In this document: piece by piece, positions 51,181-60,732 of the stretch
Layout: every line of letters begins with the position of its first letter
How positions within the stretch are numbered: the stretch's first letter is position 1
Origin: Alphaproteobacteria bacterium
GTDB taxonomy: Bacteria > Pseudomonadota > Alphaproteobacteria > UBA9219 > RGZA01
Reading direction: 5' to 3'
Assembly: GCA_033762625.1 (NCBI GenBank)
Contig: JANRLI010000011.1
Span: forward strand, 124,001-188,000
Length of the DNA stretch: 64,000 nucleotides
The notes under the pieces: generated by a model
The model's input: the letters and a program-made list of their open reading frames with translations, nothing else
Told to the model about the DNA's origin: nothing
Databases searched by the model: none
Position numbers and translations under genes: made by a program

Positions 51181-52767
51181 ATGTCAGCCGTAACACATGA
51201 TGCGCACCACGATGATCACAAGCCAGGTTTTTTCGTGCGCTGGTTTTGTTCTACTAACCATAAAGATATCGGTACGCTTTATCTGCTGTTTTCGATTATC
51301 GCAGGTTTAATTGGAGGCCTGTTCTCCGTCATCATGCGCATGGAATTGCAGACCCCAGGGCTGCAATATGTAGCTGATGGACAGATGTGGAACGTGCTTG
51401 TTACCGCCCATGGTTTGACGATGGTGTTCTTTGTCGTGATGCCTGCGGTGATTGGCGGTTTTGGTAACTGGTTTTTGCCGCTGATGATTGGCGCGCCCGA
51501 TATGGCGTTCCCGCGCTTAAACAATATCAGCTTCTGGTTGTTGGTTCCTTCTTTCCTACTGTTGCTTGGTTCGGCATTTGTTGGTCAAGGTGCTGGTACA
51601 GGCTGGACGGTTTATCCCCCGCTTGCAACATCCGGACAATCAGGGCCATCGGTTGATATGGCGATTTTTGCGCTCCATCTTGCGGGTGCATCATCCATTC
51701 TGGGCGCGGTAAATTTTATTACTACAATATTTAACATGCGTGCACCCGGCATGACCTTGCACAAAATGCCATTGTTTGTTTGGGCGATGTTGGTTACCGC
51801 TTTCTTGCTCTTGCTTGCTGTGCCTGTTCTTGGTGGTGCAATTACTATGCTGCTCACCGACCGTAATTTTGGCTCAACCTTCTTTGATCCAGCTGGGGGC
51901 GGCGACCCATTATTGTACCAGCATTTATTCTGGTTTTTTGGCCATCCCGAAGTTTACATCATGATTTTGCCGGGCTTTGGTATCATCAGTCACATCGTTT
52001 CAACTTTTTCTAAGAAACCTGTGTTCGGTTATTTGGCAATGGCCTACGCGATGATTTCAATCGGCGTAGTCGGTTTCGTAGTCTGGGCTCACCACATGTA
52101 TGTATCAGGTATTGATGTGGATACCCGTGCATACTTTACTGCTGCAACACTGATAATCGCGGTGCCAACAGGGATTAAAATCTTTTCATGGATTGCAACC
52201 ATGTGGGGCGGTTCGATTGAGTTCAAAACCCCCATGCTATGGGCTATTGGCTTTATCTTTTTGTTCACAATTGGGGGTGTAACTGGCGTTGTGCTTGCGA
52301 ATGCCGGTGTGGACGTTGTACTCCATAACACCTATTACGTAGTCGCGCATTTCCATTATGTGCTGTCACTTGGTGCTGTGTTCACCATTTTTGCCGGTTT
52401 TTATTACTGGATTGGTAAGATGTCTGGTCGCCAATACCCTGAATGGATGGGTGTTGTTCATTTCTGGCTCACCTTTGTGGGTGTAAACCTTACTTTCTTC
52501 CCGCAACACTTCCTGGGATTGCAGGGTATGCCGCGTCATTACCCCGATTACCCGGATGCGCTTACCGGCTGGAACCTCGTTTCATCGATTGGCTCATATA
52601 TTTCATATGCTGCTGCCTTATGGTTCGTGGTGGTAGTGATTGTGACGCTCAAATATGGCAAGAAAGTTGGCGCAAATTACTGGAATGAGCATGCCAATAC
52701 ATTGGAATGGACATTGCCGTCGCCACCACCATTCCATCAATTCGAAACACTGCCCCGTGTAAAATAA
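51181..52767 (+). CDS. ctaD: Cytochrome c oxidase subunit I (type A1)
   Basis: Subunit I binds heme a and the heme a3-CuB site. The 528-residue protein has 12 TM segments. D-channel residues lie in [22 protein letters not shown] (abridged), the GHPEVYI glutamate, [16 protein letters not shown] and the K-channel [15 protein letters not shown] carries heme ligands. It is an A1-type oxidase. ATG 51181 has AGGAG upstream; the in-frame TTG two codons earlier is less likely. It is 31 bases after ctaC. Confidence 0.97.
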   Translation: MSAVTHDAHHDDHKPGFFVRWFCSTNHKDIGTLYLLFSIIAGLIGGLFSVIMRMELQTPGLQYVADGQMWNVLVTAHGLTMVFFVVMPAVIGGFGNWFLPLMIGAPDMAFPRLNNISFWLLVPSFLLLLGSAFVGQGAGTGWTVYPPLATSGQSGPSVDMAIFALHLAGASSILGAVNFITTIFNMRAPGMTLHKMPLFVWAMLVTAFLLLLAVPVLGGAITMLLTDRNFGSTFFDPAGGGDPLLYQHLFWFFGHPEVYIMILPGFGIISHIVSTFSKKPVFGYLAMAYAMISIGVVGFVVWAHHMYVSGIDVDTRAYFTAATLIIAVPTGIKIFSWIATMWGGSIEFKTPMLWAIGFIFLFTIGGVTGVVLANAGVDVVLHNTYYVVAHFHYVLSLGAVFTIFAGFYYWIGKMSGRQYPEWMGVVHFWLTFVGVNLTFFPQHFLGLQGMPRHYPDYPDALTGWNLVSSIGSYISYAAALWFVVVVIVTLKYGKKVGANYWNEHANTLEWTLPSPPPFHQFETLPRVK

Positions 52768-52794
52768 AATAAGTTGAGTTAAGTAAACCGCACA

Positions 52795-53730
52795 ATGACA
52801 TTGTCACCTCTCGCGCTACAGGAACATCAACCGCTTGCATCCGATGTTGAAGCAAGCGTGCGCGATTATATTGCGCTTCTAAAGCCGCGGGTCATGTCAT
52901 TAGTAGTATTTACAGGGCTTGTTGGAATCGTTGTCGCGCCAGTGCCGATTAATCCTGTGCTTGCTTTTGTTGCGGTACTTTGTATTGCGCTGGCAAGCGG
53001 CGCAAGTGGCGCGATTAACATGTGGTACGAGCGTGATGTGGATGCGCTGATGGTGCGTACCCGCAACCGTCCGTTGCCACGTGGGCGTATTGCGCCTGAG
53101 CATGCGTTGGAATTTGGCGTCGTGATGCTCTGCGTGTCTGTGTTGCTGATGGGTGTTGCATTGAACTGGTTTGCGGCTGCTTTACTTGCATCTGCAGCCG
53201 CGTTTTATATATTTATTTATACTATTTGGCTTAAGCGCAGTACCCCGCAAAATATAGTCATTGGCGGCGCAGCGGGTGCTTTTCCGCCTATGATTGGGTG
53301 GGTTGCTGCAACAGGCCAGTTGGAATTACCAGCGATTGTTCTGTTTGCGTTGATTTTCTTTTGGACGCCACCGCATTTCTGGGCGCTTGCACTGTATCGC
53401 AGCGATGATTATGCCCGTGCGGGTATCCCCATGTTGCCAGTTGTTGCAGGTGAACGCGCCACAAAAATCCAGATGCTTGTCTATACCTTATTGCTTGTTC
53501 CCATTGCATTGGCGCCATGCTTTCTTGGATTTGCGGGCTGGTTATATGCGATAACCGCGATTCTATTCAGCATCGGCTTTATTGCTTACGCAGCCGCCGT
53601 GTTCTTTGACAAAGATTATAAGATCGCCAAAGGTATGTTCAAATTCTCGCTGCTTTATTTGACGTCTCTGTTTATGGCGCTGCTGATTGAACGTGTGGCC
53701 GGGTTCCCAGCTACAGGATGGCAGCTATGA
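52795..53730 (+). CDS. ctaB: Protoheme IX farnesyltransferase (heme O synthase)
   Basis: CtaB adds the farnesyl tail to heme b, giving heme O for CtaA. The 311-residue protein has about nine TM helices and the UbiA-type Asp motifs NMWYERDVDALMVRT-like and the loop PLPRGRI; YTIWLKRSTPQNIVIGGAAGAFPP (abridged) and FFWTPPHFWALAL are typical. It overlaps the next small gene by 4 bases. Confidence 0.96.
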   Translation: MTLSPLALQEHQPLASDVEASVRDYIALLKPRVMSLVVFTGLVGIVVAPVPINPVLAFVAVLCIALASGASGAINMWYERDVDALMVRTRNRPLPRGRIAPEHALEFGVVMLCVSVLLMGVALNWFAAALLASAAAFYIFIYTIWLKRSTPQNIVIGGAAGAFPPMIGWVAATGQLELPAIVLFALIFFWTPPHFWALALYRSDDYARAGIPMLPVVAGERATKIQMLVYTLLLVPIALAPCFLGFAGWLYAITAILFSIGFIAYAAAVFFDKDYKIAKGMFKFSLLYLTSLFMALLIERVAGFPATGWQL

Positions 53731-53873
53731 GCGAGCCAGTTGTAAAGATTTCCATTCCGCCTGCGCGCGCAAAACGTAATTGGGCAATTGCCATTGGGCT
53801 GATTGCTTTTGTGGTAATTATTTATGTGGTCACCGTTGTTAAAATCCATATTCATGGCGGCGTGCAACCATGA
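53727..53873 (+). CDS. 48-residue single-TM protein in the cta operon (CoxF/CtaF-like position)
   Basis: The short frame starts ATGA inside the ctaB stop and ends ATGA inside the ctaG start, so it is coupled on both sides. It has a charged N-terminus (KISIPPARAKRNWA), one TM (about 19-38, IAIGLIAFVVIIYVVTVV) and a short His-containing tail (KIHIHGG). A similar small protein lies between ctaB and ctaG in other alphaproteobacteria (CoxF/CtaF). Role unknown, probably oxidase assembly. It is shorter than common ORF thresholds. Confidence 0.75.
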   Translation: MSEPVVKISIPPARAKRNWAIAIGLIAFVVIIYVVTVVKIHIHGGVQP

Positions 53874-54505
53874 AGCAATTTGGGGCGAAGCCATCTGATA
53901 ATCTGCAAAGCAAAAACCGCAGCGTTGGCATGAAGCTGGCGGGTGGCGTTTTTGTTATGCTTGCATTGGCATTCATCTCTGTTCCGCTTTACAATCTCTA
54001 TTGCAAAAAGACGGGTTATGGTGGTGCAACACAGGTTGCAGCTGCGCCATTGCAAGACGGCATCTTGGATCGCAAGATTAAAATCCGTTTCAACGCCGAT
54101 GTGGCGCCCGGATTGTTGTGGAGTTTCAAGCCCGCAATCAACGAAATTGAAGTACGTATCGGCGAAGCGCAAAAAATTATTTATGAAGCGCGCAGCCAAA
54201 GCAAAACCAATGATATCGGCGTGGCTGTATATAATGTGCAGCCTGATCGTGCCGGATTATATTTTAATAAGGTTCAATGCTTCTGCTTTGATGAAAAGCC
54301 GTTAAAGGCTGGTGAAACCGCTGAGTTGCCCGTGCAGTTTTTTGTTGATCCAGCCTTGGCAAGCGACAGACAAATGGATGATGTAAAAACCATCACGCTT
54401 TCTTATACCTTTTTTGCTGCCAAAAGCCCAACGCTTGCACAAGCGCAGAAAAAATTTGATATCAAACAAACCCAATTGCTGGAAACAGCAAAAAATATAC
54501 CTTAA
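53870..54505 (+). CDS. ctaG: Copper chaperone for CuB, Cox11
   Basis: Cox11 delivers copper to subunit I. The 211-residue protein has one N-terminal TM (about 22-45) and the periplasmic immunoglobulin-like domain with the copper motif QCFCFDEKPL. The preceding LYNLYCKKTGYGG is typical. It overlaps the 48-residue gene by 4 bases and is followed by ctaE. Confidence 0.96.
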   Translation: MKQFGAKPSDNLQSKNRSVGMKLAGGVFVMLALAFISVPLYNLYCKKTGYGGATQVAAAPLQDGILDRKIKIRFNADVAPGLLWSFKPAINEIEVRIGEAQKIIYEARSQSKTNDIGVAVYNVQPDRAGLYFNKVQCFCFDEKPLKAGETAELPVQFFVDPALASDRQMDDVKTITLSYTFFAAKSPTLAQAQKKFDIKQTQLLETAKNIP

Positions 54506-54528
54506 TTTTGGCCTTAAAGGAGAACAGT

Positions 54529-55392
54529 ATGTCTGAACATCGCGAAAATGAATACGAGGACAGTGGCATCCCGCAACCTTATCACTTGGTTGCGCCGTCC
54601 ATCATGCCGCTGCTTGGCGCATTTGCTGCAGGTATATTGGCTGTGGGTATGATTTTATTTATGCATAAAATCAAACTTACTTTGGGTAGCTTTGCCTTTG
54701 AATTCGACAGCAAGGTTTTAATCCTTGGTGCGATCGCCGTTCTGGCCGTCATGTTCTATTGGTGGAAAGACGTGATTAAAGAAGCCTATGTTGAAAAACT
54801 GCATGGCCCGCTAGTAAAAATCGGCCTTCGTTATGGTATGGCATTATTCATCGCCTCAGAAGTTATGTTCTTTGTTGCTTTTTTCTGGGCGTATTTCAGT
54901 TCCGCGCTTTATCCAGTTGGCGGTGTTTGGCCACCAAAGGGTATTCACACAATTGATCCGTTTGATTTACCTTTCGTGATGACGATTATCCTTCTGCTTT
55001 CGGGCTCGACCGTGACTTTTGCTCACGAAGCATTGGTAGAAGGTCGCCGCAAAGATGCAATTCAAGCTTTGGGCTTAAGCGTATTGCTCGGCATACTGTT
55101 TACCTGTTTTCAGGTTTACGAATATATGAACGGTCATTTCAGCTTTAAGGATGGCATTTTTCCTTCAACCTTCTTTATGGCAACGGGCTTCCACGGGTTC
55201 CACGTGCTGATCGGGACGATCTTCTTGATAGTTGCTTGGGTGCGCACAGCAAAAGGTCATTTCACCAAGGATAGCCATTTTGGTTTTGAAGCTGCCGCTT
55301 GGTATTGGCACTTCGTTGACGTGGTATGGCTGTTCCTCTTCACATCTGTTTACTGGTGGGGTTCGGGTCCGCAAGTGCCAGGACATGGATAA
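54529..55392 (+). CDS. ctaE: Cytochrome c oxidase subunit III
   Basis: Subunit III stabilises oxygen reduction. The 287-residue protein has seven TM segments and typical motifs YGMALFIASEVMFFVAFFWAYF (abridged), GSTVTFAHEAL, and WYWHFVDVVWLFLF. ATG 54529 has AAGGAGA at 54517-54523. Its last codons overlap the start of the DUF983 gene (ATGGATAA). Confidence 0.96.
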   Translation: MSEHRENEYEDSGIPQPYHLVAPSIMPLLGAFAAGILAVGMILFMHKIKLTLGSFAFEFDSKVLILGAIAVLAVMFYWWKDVIKEAYVEKLHGPLVKIGLRYGMALFIASEVMFFVAFFWAYFSSALYPVGGVWPPKGIHTIDPFDLPFVMTIILLLSGSTVTFAHEALVEGRRKDAIQALGLSVLLGILFTCFQVYEYMNGHFSFKDGIFPSTFFMATGFHGFHVLIGTIFLIVAWVRTAKGHFTKDSHFGFEAAAWYWHFVDVVWLFLFTSVYWWGSGPQVPGHG

Positions 55393-55738
55393 TCTATCCA
55401 GCCTGCTTGCCAAAGGAGTAGCGTGCCGCTGTCCAAAATGCGGGCAGGGCGCATTATTCAAAGGTTATATTACGCTCGTTGATTATTGTGCTGTTTGCCG
55501 GTTGCCACTCGCCAAAAACGATAATGGCGATGGTCCTGCGGTATTCCTGATTTTTATTTTAGGCTTTTGCATGGTGCCGCCCGCTATTATTATTGCCATG
55601 CGTGTTGATTGGCCTTTATGGATCCATGGGGTGCTGTGGGGCGTGCTTATCCTTGGCGCTACGCTTGGGATGTTGCGTCCGGCAAAAGCGCTAACCGTTG
55701 CACTGCAATACAAAAACAGACCAGAAATTTTTCAGTAA
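55385..55738 (+). CDS. DUF983 membrane protein
   Basis: The 117-residue protein has the DUF983 zinc-ribbon-like head (CRCPKCGQGALFKGYI, then CAVC) and two TM helices (about 50-70 and 82-100). DUF983 genes regularly follow cytochrome oxidase subunit III in alphaproteobacteria and are thought to take part in oxidase biogenesis. It overlaps ctaE by 8 bases and the SURF1 start by one base. The frame is open further upstream within ctaE, but that is a shadow. Confidence 0.88.
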   Translation: MDNLSSLLAKGVACRCPKCGQGALFKGYITLVDYCAVCRLPLAKNDNGDGPAVFLIFILGFCMVPPAIIIAMRVDWPLWIHGVLWGVLILGATLGMLRPAKALTVALQYKNRPEIFQ

Positions 55739-56442
55739 TGGCACTTCCAACACTCAAATTCACGCCAAAGCTTGGGCCAAGCATCACCACAGCGGTGATA
55801 GTTGCGCTATTGTTGGCGCTTGGCACATGGCAGATGCAGCGTGGAGAATGGAAAACCGCACTGATTGCGGAGCGATCTGCACGGCTTGCTGAAAAACCGA
55901 TGGTATTGAAAGGGCTTCCGGATGGACCTGTTTCCGATCTCTATTATCGCGGCGCGTATGTTACGGCATCGGTGAAAATCGCGCGGCCATATTATACGTT
56001 TTCCCATACATCGGAACATGGTATTGGGTTTCAGCTTTATTTTCCTGAAACATGGAATGACAACCGCTGGTTCATTCGTAAATCGGATTTTCTAACGATG
56101 GAAGAGTGGAGAGCGGGGGGTCTGCGTTGGCCTACCAACGAACAGTTGGCTAATGAACCACCTCATGAACAACTGGGTATTTTTGTACCTTTGGAAGATG
56201 CAGCAAATTTTATTGTGCTGAAGGAAATCGGCAGCGAGCCCATTCGCCCACTGGATAAGGTGGAACCTGTTATTTTTATACCGATTTTTGAATGGGGTAG
56301 CGTACAACATGAATTGTTAAAATCGCGCCTGCTCAATATAAGCAATAACCACAAGGCTTATTCGCTAACTTGGTTTTTGCTCGCCTTCGCCTTATGCGTG
56401 ATTTATGTTGCTTCACATACCAAGCTCGTTTCCAAGGACTAA
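55738..56442 (+). CDS. SURF1 family oxidase assembly protein
   Basis: SURF1 binds heme a and helps its insertion into subunit I. The 234-residue protein has an N-terminal TM followed by LLLALGTWQMQRGEWK, a periplasmic domain (YYRGAYV; RWFIRKSDF) and a second TM near the end (LTWFLLAFALCVIYVAS). ATG 55738 overlaps the DUF983 stop. Residues upstream in the open frame do not belong to it. It ends the cta operon. Confidence 0.93.
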   Translation: MALPTLKFTPKLGPSITTAVIVALLLALGTWQMQRGEWKTALIAERSARLAEKPMVLKGLPDGPVSDLYYRGAYVTASVKIARPYYTFSHTSEHGIGFQLYFPETWNDNRWFIRKSDFLTMEEWRAGGLRWPTNEQLANEPPHEQLGIFVPLEDAANFIVLKEIGSEPIRPLDKVEPVIFIPIFEWGSVQHELLKSRLLNISNNHKAYSLTWFLLAFALCVIYVASHTKLVSKD

Positions 56443-56444
56443 TC

Positions 56445-57830
56445 ATGCGTTATATCAGTACCAGAGGCGGAGACGCCGTTCCGGATTTTGAAAGTGTTGT
56501 GGCACGCGGTCTTGCAAGTGATGGCGGATTGTTCGTGCCTGAAACATGGCCACAATTCAGTGTTGACGAACTACGCAAGCTATCAACGCTTTCCTATATC
56601 CAGTTGGCGCAGCGAATTATGCAGCCTTTTGTCGGGGATAGTTTGTCAGCAGGTGAATTGGCTGCCTTGGTACAAGATACCTATGCGGGATTTGATCATC
56701 CGGATGTTGTACCGTTGACCAAAGTAGATGATCAGCTTTCATTACTGGAATTATTCCACGGCACGACACTGGCATTTAAAGATGTAGCCTTACAATTTCT
56801 TGGCCGTGTGTTTGGGCATTTTACGTATAAGCACGGTGGTTCCATGACCGTAATTGGTGCAACTTCCGGTGATACAGGTTCGGCAGCAATTGAAGGTTGC
56901 CGTGGCATTCCCGGTATTAAGGTCATCATTCTTTATCCGCATAACCGTCCATCGGAAGTACAGCGCCGTCAAATGACCTGCGTTGATGCGCCAAATGTCT
57001 TTGCCGTTGCTCTGGAAGGTTCGTTTGATGACTGCCAGGCTTTGGTCAAGCAAGCATTCAACAATCAGGAGTTGCGCAAGAAACACACGCTGACAGCTGT
57101 CAATTCGATTAACTGGGCGCGTATTCTGGCGCAGGTGGTTTATTATTTCTATGCTGGCCTGAAGGCGGGTGCGCTTGAAAAACCGGTAAACTTTGTTGTG
57201 CCAACCGGCAATTTCGGAAATGTGTTTGCTGGCCATGTGGCAAAAAAAATGGGTTTGCCCATTCACCGCCTTGTGATTGCTACCAATAAAAATGACAGCA
57301 TGACAAAATTTATTGAAACTGGCCTAATGACTAGCGGTGTTGTGTCGCCAAGCTTGTCTCCCAGCATGGATATTCAAATTGCAAGCAATGCCGAGCGTTA
57401 TTTATATGAATTGCTCAACGAAGATGCTGGGCAAGTGAAAGCCGCAATGCAGCAGATTGCTGCACACAAAGATGTGCAGTTGCCGTCGGCAGCACACAGT
57501 ATGCTCAAAAACGAATTTATGGCTTCATCGGTAAGTGATGAAGATACGAAGGCAACGATTAAAGCTGTGTGGGAAAAGCATGGTATTTTGCTTGATCCAC
57601 ACACGGCCGTTGGCGTGACGATTGCAAATCGTTTCCGCAGCCAGTTGCCGGGGCAAATTATCAGCCTTGCGTGCGCGCACCCTGCCAAGTTCCCTGAAAT
57701 TGTGCGCGAAGTAACAGGCCAAAATCCGCCCTTGCCGCCGCATTTGGCTGATTTATATCAACGGCCAGAGCGATTTACCGTTATGCCAAATGATTATGCG
57801 GCTTTTGTGAATTTTATCGAGACGCGCTAA
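56445..57830 (+). CDS. thrC: Threonine synthase
   Basis: ThrC makes threonine from O-phosphohomoserine with PLP. The 461-residue protein starts MRYISTRGG, has the PLP lysine in FHGTTLAFKDVALQ, the phosphate loop GATSGDTGSAA, and NSINWARILAQVVYY. It is 2 bases after SURF1; the SURF1-thrC-M16 order is common in alphaproteobacteria. AAGGA precedes the ATG. Confidence 0.97.
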   Translation: MRYISTRGGDAVPDFESVVARGLASDGGLFVPETWPQFSVDELRKLSTLSYIQLAQRIMQPFVGDSLSAGELAALVQDTYAGFDHPDVVPLTKVDDQLSLLELFHGTTLAFKDVALQFLGRVFGHFTYKHGGSMTVIGATSGDTGSAAIEGCRGIPGIKVIILYPHNRPSEVQRRQMTCVDAPNVFAVALEGSFDDCQALVKQAFNNQELRKKHTLTAVNSINWARILAQVVYYFYAGLKAGALEKPVNFVVPTGNFGNVFAGHVAKKMGLPIHRLVIATNKNDSMTKFIETGLMTSGVVSPSLSPSMDIQIASNAERYLYELLNEDAGQVKAAMQQIAAHKDVQLPSAAHSMLKNEFMASSVSDEDTKATIKAVWEKHGILLDPHTAVGVTIANRFRSQLPGQIISLACAHPAKFPEIVREVTGQNPPLPPHLADLYQRPERFTVMPNDYAAFVNFIETR

Positions 57831-57854
57831 GCTGTTTCAGCATTAAGGAATAAA

Positions 57855-59114
57855 ATGACTGTTCAAATAAGCACATTGCCCAGCGGCTTGCGTGTTGTAA
57901 CTGACATGATGGAAAATGTCGAAACGGCGTCGATTGGTTTTTGGGTTGGTGTGGGTACGCGCCATGAAGAAGCAGCCGACAATGGTGTTGCGCATCTTGT
58001 TGAACATATGTTGTTCAAAGGCACAGAGCGGCGCAGCGCATTTGATATTTCGGCCGAGATGGAAAATGTTGGCGGGCATCTGAATGCCTATACGACCCGT
58101 GAATCAACAGCCTATTATGCCAAGGTTTTGAAACAAGATGTCGCCCTTGCCGCCGATATTCTGTGCGATATGATGCAGAATGCTTCGCTTGATAAGGACG
58201 AATTGGACCGTGAGCGCGGCGTAATTATCCAAGAAATTGGTCAATCAATAGACCAGCCAGATGATATTTTATTCGACTATTTACAAAAAACCGCATATCC
58301 CAATTCCGGTCTTGGTCGGCCTGTGTTGGGTTCGGCGGATATTATCCGTAATTTAAAGCGTGATCGCTTAACACACTATATTAACAGCAATTATACAGGC
58401 CCACAGATGATTTTTGCGGCGGCAGGCGCAGTTCATCATGACCAGATGGTTGATTATGCAAATACGCATTTGACTAAATTGCCTTCTGCATCGAAAACCA
58501 AGATTGATGCTGCGCAATTTCAAAGCGGTGACATGCGCGAAGACCGTGACATTGAACAGCTGCATATGGCGCTGGCATTCGAAGGATTGTCATATCTAGA
58601 TAAGGATTATTTTGCGTTATCTGTACTTTCCACGCTACTGGGCGGTGGTATGTCATCGCGCTTGTTTCAGGAAGTGCGAGAAAAGCGCGGACTGGTATAT
58701 AGTATATATTCATTCGTTTCTGCCCATAGGGACAGCGGTAGCTTTGGTGTGTATGCGGGCACTGATCCTGATAAGATTACCGAGTTATTGCCCGTTGTTG
58801 CAGAGCAATTGCAGCTCGTTACCAAGCATGTAAGTAATGAGGAATTGAATCGTGCCAAAGCACAATTGCGTTCATCGCTCTTCATGTCGCAGGAAAGCAC
58901 GATGAGCCGTGCTGAAAAACTGGCATTCAACCAGCTGATGTATAACCGGATAGTACCGAATGCGGAAATTCTGGAACGAATTGAAGCGGTAACAAACGCT
59001 GATATTCAGCGTCTTGCAACGAATGTGCTGAAGAAAGCGCCTGCTAGCGCGTTTGTGGGGCCACTTGGCAGCGTACCAAAAGAAGACGCTATTGCTGCCG
59101 CATTCAGATTATAG
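57855..59114 (+). CDS. M16 family zinc peptidase (processing-peptidase-like)
   Basis: The 419-residue protein has the inverted zinc motif HLVEH (H47, E50, H51) with the third ligand in ERGVIIQEI. It also has the family segment LGGGMSSRLFQEVREKRGLVYSI (abridged), like mitochondrial processing peptidase beta. Such peptidases cut peptides in a closed chamber. It follows thrC by 24 bases and precedes a GNAT gene by 6. Confidence 0.94.
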   Translation: MTVQISTLPSGLRVVTDMMENVETASIGFWVGVGTRHEEAADNGVAHLVEHMLFKGTERRSAFDISAEMENVGGHLNAYTTRESTAYYAKVLKQDVALAADILCDMMQNASLDKDELDRERGVIIQEIGQSIDQPDDILFDYLQKTAYPNSGLGRPVLGSADIIRNLKRDRLTHYINSNYTGPQMIFAAAGAVHHDQMVDYANTHLTKLPSASKTKIDAAQFQSGDMREDRDIEQLHMALAFEGLSYLDKDYFALSVLSTLLGGGMSSRLFQEVREKRGLVYSIYSFVSAHRDSGSFGVYAGTDPDKITELLPVVAEQLQLVTKHVSNEELNRAKAQLRSSLFMSQESTMSRAEKLAFNQLMYNRIVPNAEILERIEAVTNADIQRLATNVLKKAPASAFVGPLGSVPKEDAIAAAFRL

Positions 59115-59120
59115 GCATTA

Positions 59121-59741
59121 ATGAGCTTCTTATTGCAAACACTGATGGCATTAGTTGCAGGGGAACGTGGGCGGCGATGCCGTGCATCCTATGATACTAT
59201 TCTAGAGGGTACGAATATCATTCTGCGTATGCCGGATGTTGGCGATTGGGAGGAATGGACCAAGTTACGGCACTTAAGTACCAGTTTTTTAATTCCATGG
59301 GAACCGTTATGGCCAAAAGATGCGGTCACGCAAAGTTTTTACATGCGCCAATGGCGGCGTTTTGTGCGGCGCTGGGTTCAGGACCGCGAATATGCATTTC
59401 TTATTTTTCGTCGCGAGCCAGATAATATGGAAGGTGGATTGCTGGGGGGTATTACTGTTACTGATATCAAGCGCAGTGTCTATCAGGTAGGGACACTCGG
59501 CTACTGGATGGGCGCGCCCTTTGCCGGAAAAGGCGTTATGCGCGAAGCCATTTCACTGATATTGCCATTCGCGTTTGAACAGCTTGGCCTGCAACGCCTT
59601 GAAGCCACTGTTATGCCAGAAAATGAACGCAGCCTACGTTTATTACGTGGCTTAAATTTCCGCGAAATCGGGCTTTCAAAAACAAATATGCAGATTGAAG
59701 GCGCATGGCGCGATCAAATACTGTTTGAAAAAATAAAATAA
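59121..59741 (+). CDS. GNAT N-acetyltransferase, RimJ-like
   Basis: The 206-residue protein has the RimJ/RimL pattern: ILRMPDVGDWEEWTKLR, the acetyl-CoA region GTLGYWMGAPFAGKGVMREAISLIL (abridged) and NERSLRLLRGLNFREIG. RimJ acetylates the N-terminus of ribosomal protein S5; whether that is the substrate here is unknown. It is convergent with ilvE with 3 bases between them and coupled to the M16 gene. Confidence 0.85.
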   Translation: MSFLLQTLMALVAGERGRRCRASYDTILEGTNIILRMPDVGDWEEWTKLRHLSTSFLIPWEPLWPKDAVTQSFYMRQWRRFVRRWVQDREYAFLIFRREPDNMEGGLLGGITVTDIKRSVYQVGTLGYWMGAPFAGKGVMREAISLILPFAFEQLGLQRLEATVMPENERSLRLLRGLNFREIGLSKTNMQIEGAWRDQILFEKIK

Positions 59742-59744
59742 GAT

Positions 59745-60632
59745 TTAAGCGGCTTTGGCGACAGGTTTGCGTACTTCTGCGGAATAGGCTTCAGCAAGTT
59801 TCTGTGTAATTGGCCCTACTTTAAAGGTCATATCTGCAATTTGACCCACTGCAGTCACTTCTGCTGCGGAACCAGTGAGGAAGATTTCATCCGCGGTTTT
59901 TAGTTCTTCCGGCATAATCGCGCGTTCCGTTACTTTAATATTCATGCCGCGTGCCAGTTCAATTACAGTTTGGCGGGTAATACCATTCAGGAAGCAATCA
60001 GGCGTTGGGGTGTGAATTTCGCCATTTTTTACCATGAAAAAATTAGCACCGGTTGCTTCCGCAACTTGTCCGCGCCAATCCAGCATCAAGGCATCATGAC
60101 ACCCTGCATTTTCAGCTTCATGCTTTCCAAGTGTGCAAATCGCATAAAGACTGGATGTTTTGGCGTGAACAGGTGCTGTTTCGGGTGATGGGCGTTTCCA
60201 TTTACTCATAGTCAGACGGATGCCTTTGGTTTTAGCTTCGGGGTCGAAATAGCTCGGCCATTCCCATACGGCAATTGCTACATGGATTAGATTTTTCTGT
60301 GCAGCAACGCCCATCATTTCACTGCCGCGCCAAGCAATAGGTCGCACATACCCATCAACAATTTTCTGCGTGCGGACAACTTCCATGGTTGCTTCTTCAA
60401 GCTGTTGCAACGTGTAAGGAATGCTATACCCCATGGTTACAGCCGAATCGAGCAGGCGCTGGGTATGTTCACGCAGCTTGAATACTTGGCCGCCATATAC
60501 ACGCTCACCTTCAAAGACCGCGCCAGCGTAATGTAATGCATGGGTTAAGACGTGAATATTGGCAGAGCGCCAATCAATCATTTTACCGTCAAACCAAATT
60601 TTACCATCACGATCATGAAACGCTACAGCCAT
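59745..60632 (-). CDS. ilvE: Branched-chain amino acid aminotransferase
   Basis: IlvE transfers amino groups to 2-keto acids in leucine/isoleucine/valine metabolism. The 295-residue fold-type IV PLP enzyme has VAFHDRDGKIWFDG, ALHYAGAVFEGERVY, GYVRPIAWRG, the PLP lysine before TSSLYA, and EATGANFFMV with LNGITRQTVIEL. I prefer ATG 60632, about nine bases from an AGG; ATG 60638 and TTG 60641 are in frame too. Confidence 0.94.
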   Translation of the reverse strand: MAVAFHDRDGKIWFDGKMIDWRSANIHVLTHALHYAGAVFEGERVYGGQVFKLREHTQRLLDSAVTMGYSIPYTLQQLEEATMEVVRTQKIVDGYVRPIAWRGSEMMGVAAQKNLIHVAIAVWEWPSYFDPEAKTKGIRLTMSKWKRPSPETAPVHAKTSSLYAICTLGKHEAENAGCHDALMLDWRGQVAEATGANFFMVKNGEIHTPTPDCFLNGITRQTVIELARGMNIKVTERAIMPEELKTADEIFLTGSAAEVTAVGQIADMTFKVGPITQKLAEAYSAEVRKPVAKAA

Positions 60633-60651
60633 AGTCATCAACCTATTAATT

Positions 60652-60690
60652 GTTAAAAAAAAGACCCTCTAACAATGCGCTAGAGGGTCT
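60652..60690 (-). terminator. Rho-independent terminator of recA
   Basis: AGACCCTCTA (60662-60671) and TAGAGGGTCT (60681-60690) form a perfect 10-bp stem with a 9-base loop. On the minus strand it is followed by a run of T residues (60652-60661). It lies 43 bases after the recA stop. Confidence 0.88.
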
Positions 60691-60732
60691 GTATGAGTCA
60701 ATAATTAGGTGCAGGAGGTATACAAAAAAGGC

